DNA from: Phenylobacterium deserti | Lineage (GTDB): Bacteria; Pseudomonadota; Alphaproteobacteria; Caulobacterales; Caulobacteraceae | Assembly (NCBI GenBank): GCA_945883235.1 | Contig: CAMCXF010000033.1 | Coordinates: 1 to 38,874, forward strand | Direction: 5' to 3' | Length of the DNA stretch: 38,874 nt | In this document: one piece after another, positions 8,019-15,140 of the stretch | How positions within the stretch are numbered: the stretch's first letter is position 1 | How the letters are laid out: each line of letters opens with the position of its first letter | Translations under genes and position numbers: made by a program | The notes under the pieces: generated by a model | Told to the model about the DNA's origin: nothing | Database searches by the model: none | Seen by the model: the letters and a program-made list of their open reading frames with translations, nothing else

Positions 8019-8145
8019 CTCCTCACCCATCGCGGGAGGGGGACCAGACGCAGTCTGGTAGAGGGGGCTTGCAGGATGGAACTCGGCCGCGGCAGGCCCC
8101 CTCCATCCCGCTTCGCGCGGTCCCCCTCCTCCAACGGAGCAGGAG
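8019..8145. repeat. Inverted pair of diverged 52-bp intergenic repeats
   Basis: Copy A (8019-8070, plus) and copy B (8094-8145, as its reverse complement) align over 52 bases without gaps. Shared blocks are CTCCT, GGAGGGGGACC and GGAGGGGGC; the middle parts differ, though each is itself a small palindrome (CCAGACGCAGTCTGG in A, CCGCGCGAAGCGG in B). Together they can fold into a large hairpin. This looks like a REP-type intergenic element that I have seen in Caulobacterales-like genomes. It lies between infA2 and the broken end of the ABC permease and could also act as a two-way terminator. Confidence 0.72.
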
Positions 8146-8210
8146 AGGTCCGGCAGTCATGCCCACAGGTTGACGAAAACTCTCATAGGCATGCTAGCGG
8201 ACGTAGGCTC

Positions 8211-8303
8211 TCAGCGTGGCGTCGTCGCAGCTTCCGCCTCCTGAACCCTGGCACCGCTGAGCGCATTCGGCAGGCTGTAGTTCCCCTCGTGGCAGGCGTA
8301 ATC
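8211..8303 (-). pseudogene. C-terminal remnant of a secreted uncharacterised protein
   Basis: One reading frame of this stretch gives DYACHEGNYSLPNALSGAR, then VQEAEAATTPR and a stop. The tail YACHEGNYxxxNxLxGAR is one I recognise as the C-terminus of a large family of secreted bacterial proteins of unknown function. Only about 30 codons remain. Upstream in this frame the sequence becomes the out-of-frame permease, so there is no start. The fragment therefore appears to be the end of a gene whose body was removed by a deletion that joined it to the ABC permease at about 8296-8306. The family identification is from memory of the motif. Confidence 0.6.
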
Positions 8304-8961
8304 AGGATGACGAAAGGTGCAAGCGCCCAAAGGATCGGCACCCGCCGCGCCCAGGCCGAGACCAGCAGGATCCAGGCGTAGCGCGGCGCCTGCCACAGCG
8401 AATTGACCACCAGGCCGTACGGCAGCACCACCCACATGACGGTGAGATCGATTTGGTTCCAAAGCAGGGTCGGCGACAGACCGTTCGCCGCCACGATGAG
8501 ACTGCTCCAGAGCAGCAACAGGACCTGGGCCGCGACCACCAGCCCGAGGATCACCACCGGCGTCACCAGGATCGGCACAGCGGCCTTGGCCAGCACGGCG
8601 GTGCGGTCGGAGACCGGCAGCGACTTCCAGAACAGCAGGCTGCGGTCGCGCCGTTCGGCGTGGAGGGCGGCCGACGCATAGAACAGCGCCACGATGATGC
8701 CCGTCATCAGCACGCTGAACGCGATGAAGGCGTAGGGGTCATCAGGTCGCTGGTGACGGTGGCACCATAGGCATCGAGACGGCGCAGCACGCGGGGCAGC
8801 CACAGGGCGCTTAGCCCCGTGCCGATCAGGGCGACCACGGCGATCACCGCCGGGGCCAGATAGACCGCGCGATGCTCCCACAACTCGCGGCGGACCGACC
8901 AGTAGAGCAGGCGTCGCTGGGACAAGGTCCTGGGGGCGCTATCGAGGACGGTCTCGTTCAT
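8297..8961 (-). pseudogene. ABC-2 type permease, frameshifted and C-terminally truncated
   Basis: The gene begins with ATG 8961 (MNETVLDSAPRTLSQRRLLY, WSVRRELWEH, one membrane helix), overlapping the ATPase stop by ATGA. At about 8725-8745, near a run of four G, homology moves to another frame: DPYAFIAFSVLMTGIIVALFY, the family segment ALHAERRDRSLLFWKSLPVSD and several helices ending in YAWILLVSAWARR and LWALAPFVILI. Family members continue for roughly another 100 residues, but here homology stops at about 8300 and is replaced by the tail of another gene. The product would be the membrane half of a two-gene exporter. With two independent lesions it is probably non-functional. The frameshift alone could be a sequencing error; the truncation could not easily be. 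Confidence 0.8.
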
Positions 8962-9817
8962 GCCGCGCGCTCCTGCTGCCGACCGCCGACGACGGCCACG
9001 AAGATGTCGGCCAGGCTGGCGGTGCGCACCTCGCCCAGAGAGGCCAGCCGTTCGCGGGCCACGCCGTGGTACACTAGGTGGGTGCGGCCAAAAGCCTGGC
9101 GCTCGTAGATCGGGTCCAGCGACCGCGCCGTTGCGGCCTGGTCCGGCCCCGCGACCAGCTCCAGATAGCGAACCTCCAGCTCTTCCATGCTGACGTCGAG
9201 CACGACGCGGCCCTGGTCCAGGAAGATCACGTCGGTGAGGATGTGCTGGATCTCCTCGACCTGATGGGTCGAGATCAGGATCGTGCGGTCCCCGTCGAAA
9301 TAGTCGTTGAGCAGGCCGTCGTAGAACTGCTTGCGATAGATCAGGTCCAGCCCCAGCGTCGGCTCGTCCAGCACCAGCAGCCGCGCATCGATGGCCATGA
9401 TCAGGGCGAGGTGGAGCTGGGTGACCATACCCTTGCTGAGTTCATGCACCCGGCTTTTCCGCTGGATGGTGGTCCGGGCCAGGAAGCCCTCTGCCTTGGC
9501 CCGGTCGAAGCGCGGATGGACGCCCTGCACATAGTCGATCACCTGCGCCACGCGCAGGCCGCGCGGCAGGATCGCCACGTCGGCGATGAAACAGACGTCG
9601 CGCATCAGGTCTTCACGGGCTGTCCAGGGATCGCGGCCCAGCACGCTGAGGTCGCCCTGATAGGCCGTCAGTCCCAGTATGGCGTTGATCGCGGTGGTCT
9701 TGCCGGCGCCGTTGGGGCCGATCAGGCCGACGATCCGACCTGTGTCGACCTTGAGATCGATACCATGGCGGTGTTCCGATAGGCCTTACGCAGGCCGCGC
9801 GCGTCTATGCAGGTCAT
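8958..9817 (-). pseudogene. ABC transporter ATPase with N-terminal frameshift
   Basis: The natural start is ATG 9817 (MTCIDARGLRKAYRNT), 4 bp after the GntR stop, but this frame ends after 31 codons. Moving to another frame at about 9762-9775 restores the family sequence: GIDLKVDTGRIVGL, Walker A GPNGAGKTT, then LSKG in the signature region, Walker B LLVLDEPTLGLD and the switch His in ISTHQVEEI. Compared with family spacing between the first strand and GxDL, one base (or seven) is missing. The other frame has a stop just upstream, so no alternative start gives an intact Walker A. The reconstructed length would be about 286 residues. Either the gene is inactivated or the base call is wrong; the partner permease is also broken, which favours decay. 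Confidence 0.82.
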
Positions 9818-9821
9818 TTTC

Positions 9822-10190
9822 TCAACCCTCCCCGCGTTCGTGTTTGGCGACGCCCAGCAGGTCCTGCTCCAGACCCAACCGCAGGATGGTGGCGTGGATT
9901 TCGGGCCATTGCTCGGTGAGGAAGCGCTGGCGTTCGCCCTGTAGCAGCATCTCGCGGGCACCCACATTGACGAACATGCCGATGCCGCGCCGCTTTTCCA
10001 CCAGCTGTTCGTCGGCCAGTTGCTGGTAGGCTTTCAGGACCGTCAGCGGATTGACCCGCGACTCCGTGGCCACATTGCGCACGGATGGCAGGGGATCGCC
10101 TTCCTTGAGCAGACCGTCGAGAATCATCGCGACGATCCGGTCGTGGATCTGACGGTAGATCGGTTGGTTGTCGTTCCACTCTGAGTCCAT
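9822..10190 (-). CDS. GntR-family transcriptional regulator, YtrA subfamily
   Basis: The 122-residue protein consists of a winged helix-turn-helix (QPIYRQIHDRIVAMILDG, LPSVRNVATESRVNPLTVLKAY, EQLVEKRRGIGMFV) and a short C-terminal helical dimerisation segment of about 45 residues, the layout of the YtrA subfamily. These regulators typically repress the adjacent ABC-transporter operon. ATG 10190 was chosen over the in-frame TTG at 10211 because GGAA lies 7-10 bases upstream. A perfect palindrome (10232-10255) sits 42 bases upstream of the start and is the obvious operator. The frame is intact although both transporter genes behind it are damaged. Confidence 0.9.
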   Translation of the reverse strand: MDSEWNDNQPIYRQIHDRIVAMILDGLLKEGDPLPSVRNVATESRVNPLTVLKAYQQLADEQLVEKRRGIGMFVNVGAREMLLQGERQRFLTEQWPEIHATILRLGLEQDLLGVAKHERGEG

Positions 10191-10231
10191 CGTCCATTCC
10201 ACGGGCCACAAGACCGGCCCGGAACTGAATT

Positions 10232-10255
10232 GGTGTTATAGGTGACTATAACACC
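10232..10255. promoter_or_regulatory. Palindromic operator, probably bound by the YtrA-type GntR regulator
   Basis: The 9-base arms GGTGTTATA and TATAACACC are perfect inverted repeats separated by 6 bases (GGTGAC). The site lies 42-65 bases before the gntR ATG on the minus strand. The arms contain TATA-rich hexamers that could serve as the -10 element, so binding would block transcription of the operon. YtrA-type regulators are known to bind dyads of this general size. Confidence 0.75.
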
Positions 10256-10315
10256 TAAGAAATGCAAGCCTGTTTTTTTGTTGTCGGGGCCGGATCGGGT
10301 GCCCGCGCGGTCGGG

Positions 10316-11233
10316 CTACCGTTCGCGATACTCGGCCGTGATGAAGAAACGGAAGGTCTTTTCGATCCACTCCGGCACGTCGGGATCGAGGTCCAGGGCG
10401 CGGATGCGGGCAGTGCGGCTGCCGGCCTTGTCGCCCGCCATGGCCAGCACCAGGCTGTGGCCGAACACGGCACCTGCGGTGTCCGGTGCCTGCGCCATCA
10501 CCTGTTTGAAATCGCTCTCGGCCGCTGCGCGCTTGCCGGTGGTGAGGTTCAGGAACCCACGGTCGACGCGAAGCGCCGTATCCTTGGGGCGCAATGCCAG
10601 GGCGCGTTCGCAATCCTTTGGGCTTTGCGGTCGCCATGTGCCCCGCGCGGCAGAGGCGCAGAGCCAGGCCCAGCCGTGGGCGTCGTCAGGTCTGGCCTCG
10701 ACCGTCTTGGGATAGCCTTCTGGCGGGGTCTGGACTTCCCGTTGGGCTCCGCGATAGCCGTCGACGACGCGGCCCGTCTGTCTGGCGGCGTCGCAGGCGA
10801 TGGTGGTCTCATAGTCGCCCGACTCGAAGGGCCGGCCCCGCTTGCCGGAATAGGCGGTGGTCGCGGCCTTCAGGGCACCAGAGACGTCGAAATAGCCGAT
10901 CTGGCCCTCGAACATGCGCTGGCCCGCGCAGTCGAGCACCGCGCGCTTGCTCATCAAGGCTGTGCCACCTTCCAGCCCGGTCGAGGCCCGTCCGACCACC
11001 AGGATCGTGGCTTCCAACCCGCCGTCTGGCGCGTGCTTGAGCGTGTTGAGGGCCAGAAAGCGCGCCTCCGTCATGCCGGCCTTGACCAGTTTCAGCTGTC
11101 CTTCCGGCAGCGTCGGCGGCAGGGCTGCCGCTGCCTTGTCCGCTTGTGAGGCCTTGTCTGCGTCGCCGAGGATGAACCAGGCACCGGCCGCCAGCACAAT
11201 GAGGCTGGCGCTGCCGAAAATCGCGAGGTTCAA
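10316..11233 (-). CDS. Membrane-anchored periplasmic TPR-like protein, function unknown
   Basis: The 305-residue product has one N-terminal membrane helix (NLAIFGSASLIVLAAGAWFIL) and then a periplasmic part. Two regions are visible: a middle domain containing KRAVLDCAGQRMFEGQIGYFD (about 95-115) and an Ala-rich TPR-like helical repeat region in the last ~130 residues (AHGWAWLCASAARG, CERALALRPKDTALRVDRGFL, DFKQVMAQAPDTAGAVFGHSL). The first usable start codon in the frame is TTG 11233 with AGG 5-7 bases upstream; no ATG or GTG occurs between the upstream stop and this point. It ends 60 bp before the GntR operator and runs in the same direction. I do not recognise a named family beyond the repeats. 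Confidence 0.7.
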   Translation of the reverse strand: MNLAIFGSASLIVLAAGAWFILGDADKASQADKAAAALPPTLPEGQLKLVKAGMTEARFLALNTLKHAPDGGLEATILVVGRASTGLEGGTALMSKRAVLDCAGQRMFEGQIGYFDVSGALKAATTAYSGKRGRPFESGDYETTIACDAARQTGRVVDGYRGAQREVQTPPEGYPKTVEARPDDAHGWAWLCASAARGTWRPQSPKDCERALALRPKDTALRVDRGFLNLTTGKRAAAESDFKQVMAQAPDTAGAVFGHSLVLAMAGDKAGSRTARIRALDLDPDVPEWIEKTFRFFITAEYRER

Positions 11234-11377
11234 ACGACCTGTGTCACGCCTTGCTATGGCCCACTCTCCCGCCCTCAGATCGCCATAGTGAAGCTCGCGT
11301 CCAGGATGTGTCTACAGGGAACGCCGGGCCATCGGCGGCGATCATGCGAAAACGCATACCCGTCAGGCAAAATCGCT

Positions 11378-11421
11378 TATCTATGCAGTGTTCAGATGAT
11401 GCTATCTAAACAGTGTCCAGA
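11378..11421. repeat. Direct repeat with 25-bp period upstream of a small ORF
   Basis: TATCTATGCAGTGTTCAGA (11378-11396) and TATCTAAACAGTGTCCAGA (11403-11421) match at 16 of 19 positions. The second copy ends 49 bases before the ATG of the 34-aa peptide. The spacing is about two and a half helical turns. It may be a pair of activator or repressor half-sites, or simply a duplicated promoter segment. Confidence 0.5.
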
Positions 11422-11470
11422 CGGTCAGCCCCGCTCCCCCGGGGTTTCCTGCAAACTCAAGGTGTGTGTC

Positions 11471-11575
11471 ATGAACTTTGCGAATTTCGAACGCCATATC
11501 GACCGGATCACCCCGACCTTCCTGCTGATGCTGGGCATGCTAGCCGCGTTTGGCACGGCCGGCCTGGGGATCTAG
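11471..11575 (+). CDS. Small membrane peptide (34 aa)
   Basis: Thirty-four residues: a polar N-terminus (MNFANFERHIDRITP) followed by one hydrophobic helix (TFLLMLGMLAAFGTAGLGI) ending at the stop. AAGGTGTG lies 5-12 bases before the ATG and provides a reasonable ribosome binding site. It lies alone in the 442-bp gap between the TPR-like gene (minus, start 11233) and the DUF8021-like gene (minus, stop 11676). The 25-bp-period direct repeat just upstream supports a real transcription unit. Function is unknown; compare the 31-aa peptide at 6416-6511. The rest of this gap shows no further structure. Confidence 0.45.
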   Translation: MNFANFERHIDRITPTFLLMLGMLAAFGTAGLGI

Positions 11576-11675
11576 TTGGTCCAGACTTCGTTGATCCAGC
11601 TCCCTTGATCACAGGTCAAAAGGTAGCGCGTCCAGAAACATCTCGCCGACAGGGTCCGAAGGATCCGCGGGGCTT

Positions 11676-12575
11676 TTACCGACGATCCAGGACTTCAGAA
11701 GGTCGCCCCGGAGTGGGTGATTTCTTCGCTTTCGGCGGGGCCCAACCGGTCAAGGCACCCGGAGGTGCGTCCCGCAGGACCAGCGCGATGGCACCTATCT
11801 GACCGGTCTCGACTCTGAACAGGGCACTCATCCGTACGCTGTGCGCCGCGCGCCGGGGTGAGCGATTGGCAGGCCCTCCGGGTGCCGCTTCGGCCGGAAT
11901 GTCGGCCATGGCAAACACCCAGACCAGGCCTCGCGCCTCGTCGACCAAAGGCCATCGGCGGTCCCGGATCAGGGTTGCGCCGCGCAAGCCGGGGACATTG
12001 CCGCAGGACGTGGATCTCGCGCCGTTCTCGGCTAGGCTGCAGGACGTCGCCTCGGCGGCCCGCGCCGGGGCAAGGCGATCCAGCCAGGCACCGGAGATGG
12101 CTATCAGGTCAGCGCGTGAAGCCCGGCCTTGCGGCGGCAGGACCTGATCCCCGTCTGGCTCGGCCGACGGGGGTTCCGGTGAGAATGTCAGCGCCTCGGT
12201 GCGGCGCACGACCAGGGTCTCGACCTCGGCGACCTGGTCGCCCTTCAGTTTCAGGCGCATTGAAAAGAGGGCGGGCCCGCCGTAGGCCTCTGCCGCCCCA
12301 TTGAAACCTGCCACACCGCCCGTCAACTCTGCAAAGGTGTGTTGGTAGGTGATGTTTTTGAAGGCGCGCAACTGGCTGTCGGCAGGGCGAATGTCGCGAC
12401 CGTTCTCGGTCACTCTCACGCTGCGCGGCAGGAGCTTGCCGAACTGGCCGGTTTGAAGCGCGCTCAGGACTGCGTCGGAGACCTGAAGCGTGCAGGTTCG
12501 GTCACAATCCCTGGCAGCAGCCGGAGCAGGCACCGCCAGTAGGAAGACCAAGGCCACCGGGCCAACCTGCCGCAT
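11676..12575 (-). CDS. Secreted protein, DUF8021-like N-terminal domain
   Basis: The 299-residue product has a signal peptide (MRQVGPVALVFLLAVPAPAAA) followed by RDCDRTC. The region up to about residue 130 contains the pattern CDRTCTLQVSDAVLSAL, then VRVTENG and LRLKGDQVAEVETLVVRR in slightly varied form. I associate this with small secreted proteins carrying a DUF8021-like domain, in which a Cys-rich opening precedes an NTF2-like fold. The remainder (about 150-299) includes two Cys (SCSLAENGARSTSCG) and is unrecognised. The start at 12575 was chosen because GGGAAAG lies 7-13 bases upstream; the ATG at 12581 would be too close to it. It is transcribed alone. Confidence 0.65.
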   Translation of the reverse strand: MRQVGPVALVFLLAVPAPAAARDCDRTCTLQVSDAVLSALQTGQFGKLLPRSVRVTENGRDIRPADSQLRAFKNITYQHTFAELTGGVAGFNGAAEAYGGPALFSMRLKLKGDQVAEVETLVVRRTEALTFSPEPPSAEPDGDQVLPPQGRASRADLIAISGAWLDRLAPARAAEATSCSLAENGARSTSCGNVPGLRGATLIRDRRWPLVDEARGLVWVFAMADIPAEAAPGGPANRSPRRAAHSVRMSALFRVETGQIGAIALVLRDAPPGALTGWAPPKAKKSPTPGRPSEVLDRR

Positions 12576-12724
12576 ACGCATTCTTTCCCGTTGTTCCAGG
12601 ACCTTATCGCGCGGAGTTCCGGGCCTGTCATCCGCCCTCAGCCAGCGCGACCAGGGCGAGGCTTGCACGCGATTTGCATCCTGCGGGGCAAAGCGAGCGT
12701 AACAATCCCGGAAGGGGAATTCTG

Positions 12725-12991
12725 ATGATGGCGAGCCAGTCTCTCGCCCCGGCTAAGGATCAAGGGCGCGGCGATGCCGCAGCGTGCGAACCTGTGCCGG
12801 CATTCCTGGCGGTTTCGACGACCGGCCTGATGACCGCATTAACGGTTTCGGGGCAGGTCTCTGCGACAACTTCCGACGGCAGCGCCCATCAAGAGGCGAC
12901 GCCGGGGTGTACTTCAAACGCAGAACGGCCAATGACCTTCAAAACGAAGCATAGGCTGGACCGCGCCGTTCATGGGGCGAAGTGTCCATGA
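12725..12991 (+). CDS. Uncharacterised 88-aa protein coupled to the PEP-CTERM gene
   Basis: The frame starts at ATG 12725 behind a strong GGAAGGGG (7 bases before the start) and runs for 88 codons. Its stop TGA (12989-12991) overlaps the ATG (12988) of the glycine-rich PEP-CTERM gene in an ATGA arrangement. Strong ribosome binding site plus coupling argue that it is translated. The protein has a moderately hydrophobic middle (FLAVSTTGLMTALTVSGQVSA, about 27-47), three Cys and no recognised domain. Codon choice is less strongly GC3-biased than in neighbours, so a leader ORF that only controls translation of the downstream gene is an alternative. Confidence 0.5.
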   Translation: MMASQSLAPAKDQGRGDAAACEPVPAFLAVSTTGLMTALTVSGQVSATTSDGSAHQEATPGCTSNAERPMTFKTKHRLDRAVHGAKCP

Positions 12992-14298
12992 GCGTGACCG
13001 CGATCCGGAACGGCCGTGCAGGCCATGGTACGCGGCAGAGCCTGCTGGCGAGCGCTCTGACATGGCTATGGCCGGAACCCCTTGAGCACAATCGTCGCCC
13101 GGTGGGCGCGATCTGGCTGAACAGCCTGGTTGGCTGGATGTGGCCTCGACCGCTTCAACGTGAGTTCGATGGCGCCGGCGTGCGCCGCGCCGGTCTCCCG
13201 CGGCTGATGGGCTGGGCTTGGCCGAACAAGCTGGACATTGCGCTGACGCGCGGCTGGCGGCACAGCTGGCTATGGAGCTGGATCTGGCCGGGTCGGCTGA
13301 TGGGCCCCGACGGTGAAATCTGTGCGCTCACGCCGTGGCATCCGGCGCTGCAACCCGAGGTCTGTGAGGTCACATCCTGGCGTCGCCGTATTGCCCGCAA
13401 AGGCACCGTCGCCGGCATGATGATGGCTGCGGCGGCGGTGGCATCTCCGACACTGATGGAAGGCAACAATCCACTGGATGGCGGTCGGCTCAACGCCTTC
13501 GTCAGCGGATCGGGCGGTGGCAGCGACGAGCAGTCAGGCACCGGTGGCGGTTCCGCTACGGGTGGCAGTGGTGGCGGCGGTGGCGGTGGCGGGGGATCGG
13601 ATGAAGGTCAGGGAGGCGGCGGTGTGCAGACGCCTGCTGGACCCACGGATTTGCCCCCACCCGCGCCTGACAATTTTATGTTCGATAGCGGCGGCCAGCC
13701 GGGTGATTCCGGGACTGGCGGTTCAGGTGGCGGTGGCTCAACATCTGGCGATGGCGGGGGGGTGACGTTCCTCGATCCGCCCGCCGGTGACGTGCCCGGC
13801 AGCAATGAGTTTGGTGGCGGCTCCGGCGGCTTTGGCGGTGGCAGTGGGTCTGGCGGCGGTGGCGGAGGTTCCGGCGGCGGCGGCTCAGGCGGCTCAGGCG
13901 GTGGTAGCGGCCCTGGCGGTGGTAGCGGCAGTTTCGGCGGCAGCGGTCCGGGCGAAATCCCGGGCGGCGGGCCGGGCGGAAGCGGCCCAGGTGGACCTGA
14001 CGGCGATCCCTTTGTCCCCACCGGCACCCCGAACGACATCCCCGGTGGTGGTGGGCCCGGTGGTGGTGGACCCGGCGGTCGGCCGGGACCCGGTGGTAGC
14101 CCGGGTGGCGTTCCCAACGGTGGTGGCCCGATCGGGCCGTTCGGCGGACCCGGTCCTGAAGGCGGCGGCCCGAACGGCAGCGGCGCGCCGACGGGTGCCA
14201 TCCCTGAGCCGGCGACCTGGGCGATGATGATCATGGGCTTCGGAGCCGTGGGTTATGTGATCCGTCGACGTCGCGTGACGATGACCGTCAAGGCCTGA
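12988..14298 (+). CDS. Glycine-rich PEP-CTERM protein with four N-terminal WxWP repeats
   Basis: The 436-residue product has four parts. Residues 20-115 hold four copies of a short motif, WLWPEPL (26), WMWPRPL (50), WAWPNKL (76) and WIWPGRL (98), spaced 24, 26 and 22 residues. A basic segment and hydrophobic helix follow (RRRIARKGTVAGMMMAAAAVA, about 132-152). Residues ~175-400 are Gly/Ser/Pro-rich low complexity. The C-terminus is a PEP-CTERM sorting signal: PEPATWAMM (406-414), a hydrophobic helix and RRRR (426-429), followed by a short tail. In alphaproteobacteria such signals direct export and processing by an exosortase, and the proteins are often linked to extracellular polymers. No exosortase is in this window. 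GTG 12982 is an alternative start. I know no named family for the WxWP part. Confidence 0.8.
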   Translation: MSVTAIRNGRAGHGTRQSLLASALTWLWPEPLEHNRRPVGAIWLNSLVGWMWPRPLQREFDGAGVRRAGLPRLMGWAWPNKLDIALTRGWRHSWLWSWIWPGRLMGPDGEICALTPWHPALQPEVCEVTSWRRRIARKGTVAGMMMAAAAVASPTLMEGNNPLDGGRLNAFVSGSGGGSDEQSGTGGGSATGGSGGGGGGGGGSDEGQGGGGVQTPAGPTDLPPPAPDNFMFDSGGQPGDSGTGGSGGGGSTSGDGGGVTFLDPPAGDVPGSNEFGGGSGGFGGGSGSGGGGGGSGGGGSGGSGGGSGPGGGSGSFGGSGPGEIPGGGPGGSGPGGPDGDPFVPTGTPNDIPGGGGPGGGGPGGRPGPGGSPGGVPNGGGPIGPFGGPGPEGGGPNGSGAPTGAIPEPATWAMMIMGFGAVGYVIRRRRVTMTVKA

Positions 14299-14384
14299 CG
14301 CCGCACCCGTCGCGCAATCTGCTGGAGCGCGCGCCCGGTCCGATGTTAGGCTGTCTCCCGACGATACCTCAGGGAGACACCACG

Positions 14385-15134
14385 ATGGCGCGCAAGTGGA
14401 TGATGGCGACCGCTCTGGTTCTGGCGATGAGCGCCGGAAGTGGTCAGGCAGCCGTACCCGGCAACATCGCGGCGGCCTTGTCCGACAAGGCGCGTCCTGC
14501 AGAGGAAGTGGCCCGCGATGCTTCGCGAAAGCCTGGCGAGGTTCTGGCGCTTGGTGAAGTCAAGACCGGTGGCAAGGTCGTGGATCTGGTGATGGGCGGC
14601 GGCTACTTCACCCGCATCCTGTCGGCAGCGGTTGGTCCCAAGGGCCAGGTGGTCGGCTACCAGCCCACCGAGTTCATCCAGTTCCAGGCCAGCTATGGTG
14701 AGAACCAGAAAAAGGTCGCGGAAGCCTATGCCAATGTGACGCCCCTGACCGCGACATTCGGTGCAATGGATCTGCCCGATGGGATGGACCTGGTGCTGAC
14801 GGTCCAGAACTATCACGACCTTCACCTGAAGCCTTTTCCTGCCGACACCGCGAAAAAGGTCAATGCCGAGATCTTCAAGTCGCTTAAGCCGGGCGGGATC
14901 TATCTGGTCATCGACCACACGGCGCTGGCGGGATCGGGCCTCGAAGCTGCCGACAAGATCCACCGGATTGATCCGGCGATCGTGCGCCAGGAAGTGGAAG
15001 CCGCCGGGTTCAAGCTGGAGTCCGAAAGCGCGATGCTGGCCGAGACTACGGATCCCAAGACCGGCAACGTCTTCGCTCCGGCCATCCGCGGCAAGACCGA
15101 TCAGTTCATCATGAAATTCCGCAAGCCGAAGTAG
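14385..15134 (+). CDS. Periplasmic SAM-dependent methyltransferase-like protein (COG4798 type)
   Basis: The 249-residue protein starts at ATG 14385 behind AGGGAGA and carries a signal peptide (MARKWMMATALVLAMSAGSGQA). The mature part resembles class I methyltransferases: VVDLVMGGGYFTRILSAAVG (motif I, with GGGYF in place of the usual GxGxG), LTVQNYHDL, LKPGGIYLVIDH and a C-terminal strand pair. It belongs to the exported predicted-methyltransferase group known as COG4798, whose reaction is not established. SAM is not known to be abundant in the periplasm, so catalysis is uncertain. It converges with the dipeptidyl peptidase gene, the stops being 6 bp apart. Confidence 0.85.
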   Translation: MARKWMMATALVLAMSAGSGQAAVPGNIAAALSDKARPAEEVARDASRKPGEVLALGEVKTGGKVVDLVMGGGYFTRILSAAVGPKGQVVGYQPTEFIQFQASYGENQKKVAEAYANVTPLTATFGAMDLPDGMDLVLTVQNYHDLHLKPFPADTAKKVNAEIFKSLKPGGIYLVIDHTALAGSGLEAADKIHRIDPAIVRQEVEAAGFKLESESAMLAETTDPKTGNVFAPAIRGKTDQFIMKFRKPK

Positions 15135-15140
15135 GGCCGC

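Noticed and set aside
8211..8462. 83-codon minus-strand frame as an intact small gene
   Set aside because: Only the last ~30 codons resemble a protein family; the rest is out-of-frame permease, so it is treated as a remnant.
10271..10281. T-run (TTTTTTTGTT) downstream of the GntR operator
   Set aside because: No GC-rich stem precedes it on the plus strand, and both flanking genes are on the minus strand, so it is not a terminator.
13500..14200. Repetitive G-rich stretch as a CRISPR array or tandem DNA repeat
   Set aside because: There is no fixed repeat and spacer length; the irregular GGN triplets encode the glycine-rich domain.
13608..14234. Long proline-rich open frame on the minus strand
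   Set aside because: It is the mirror of the Gly-rich coding repeat (GGN codons read as CCN). It has no ribosome binding site and no family features.
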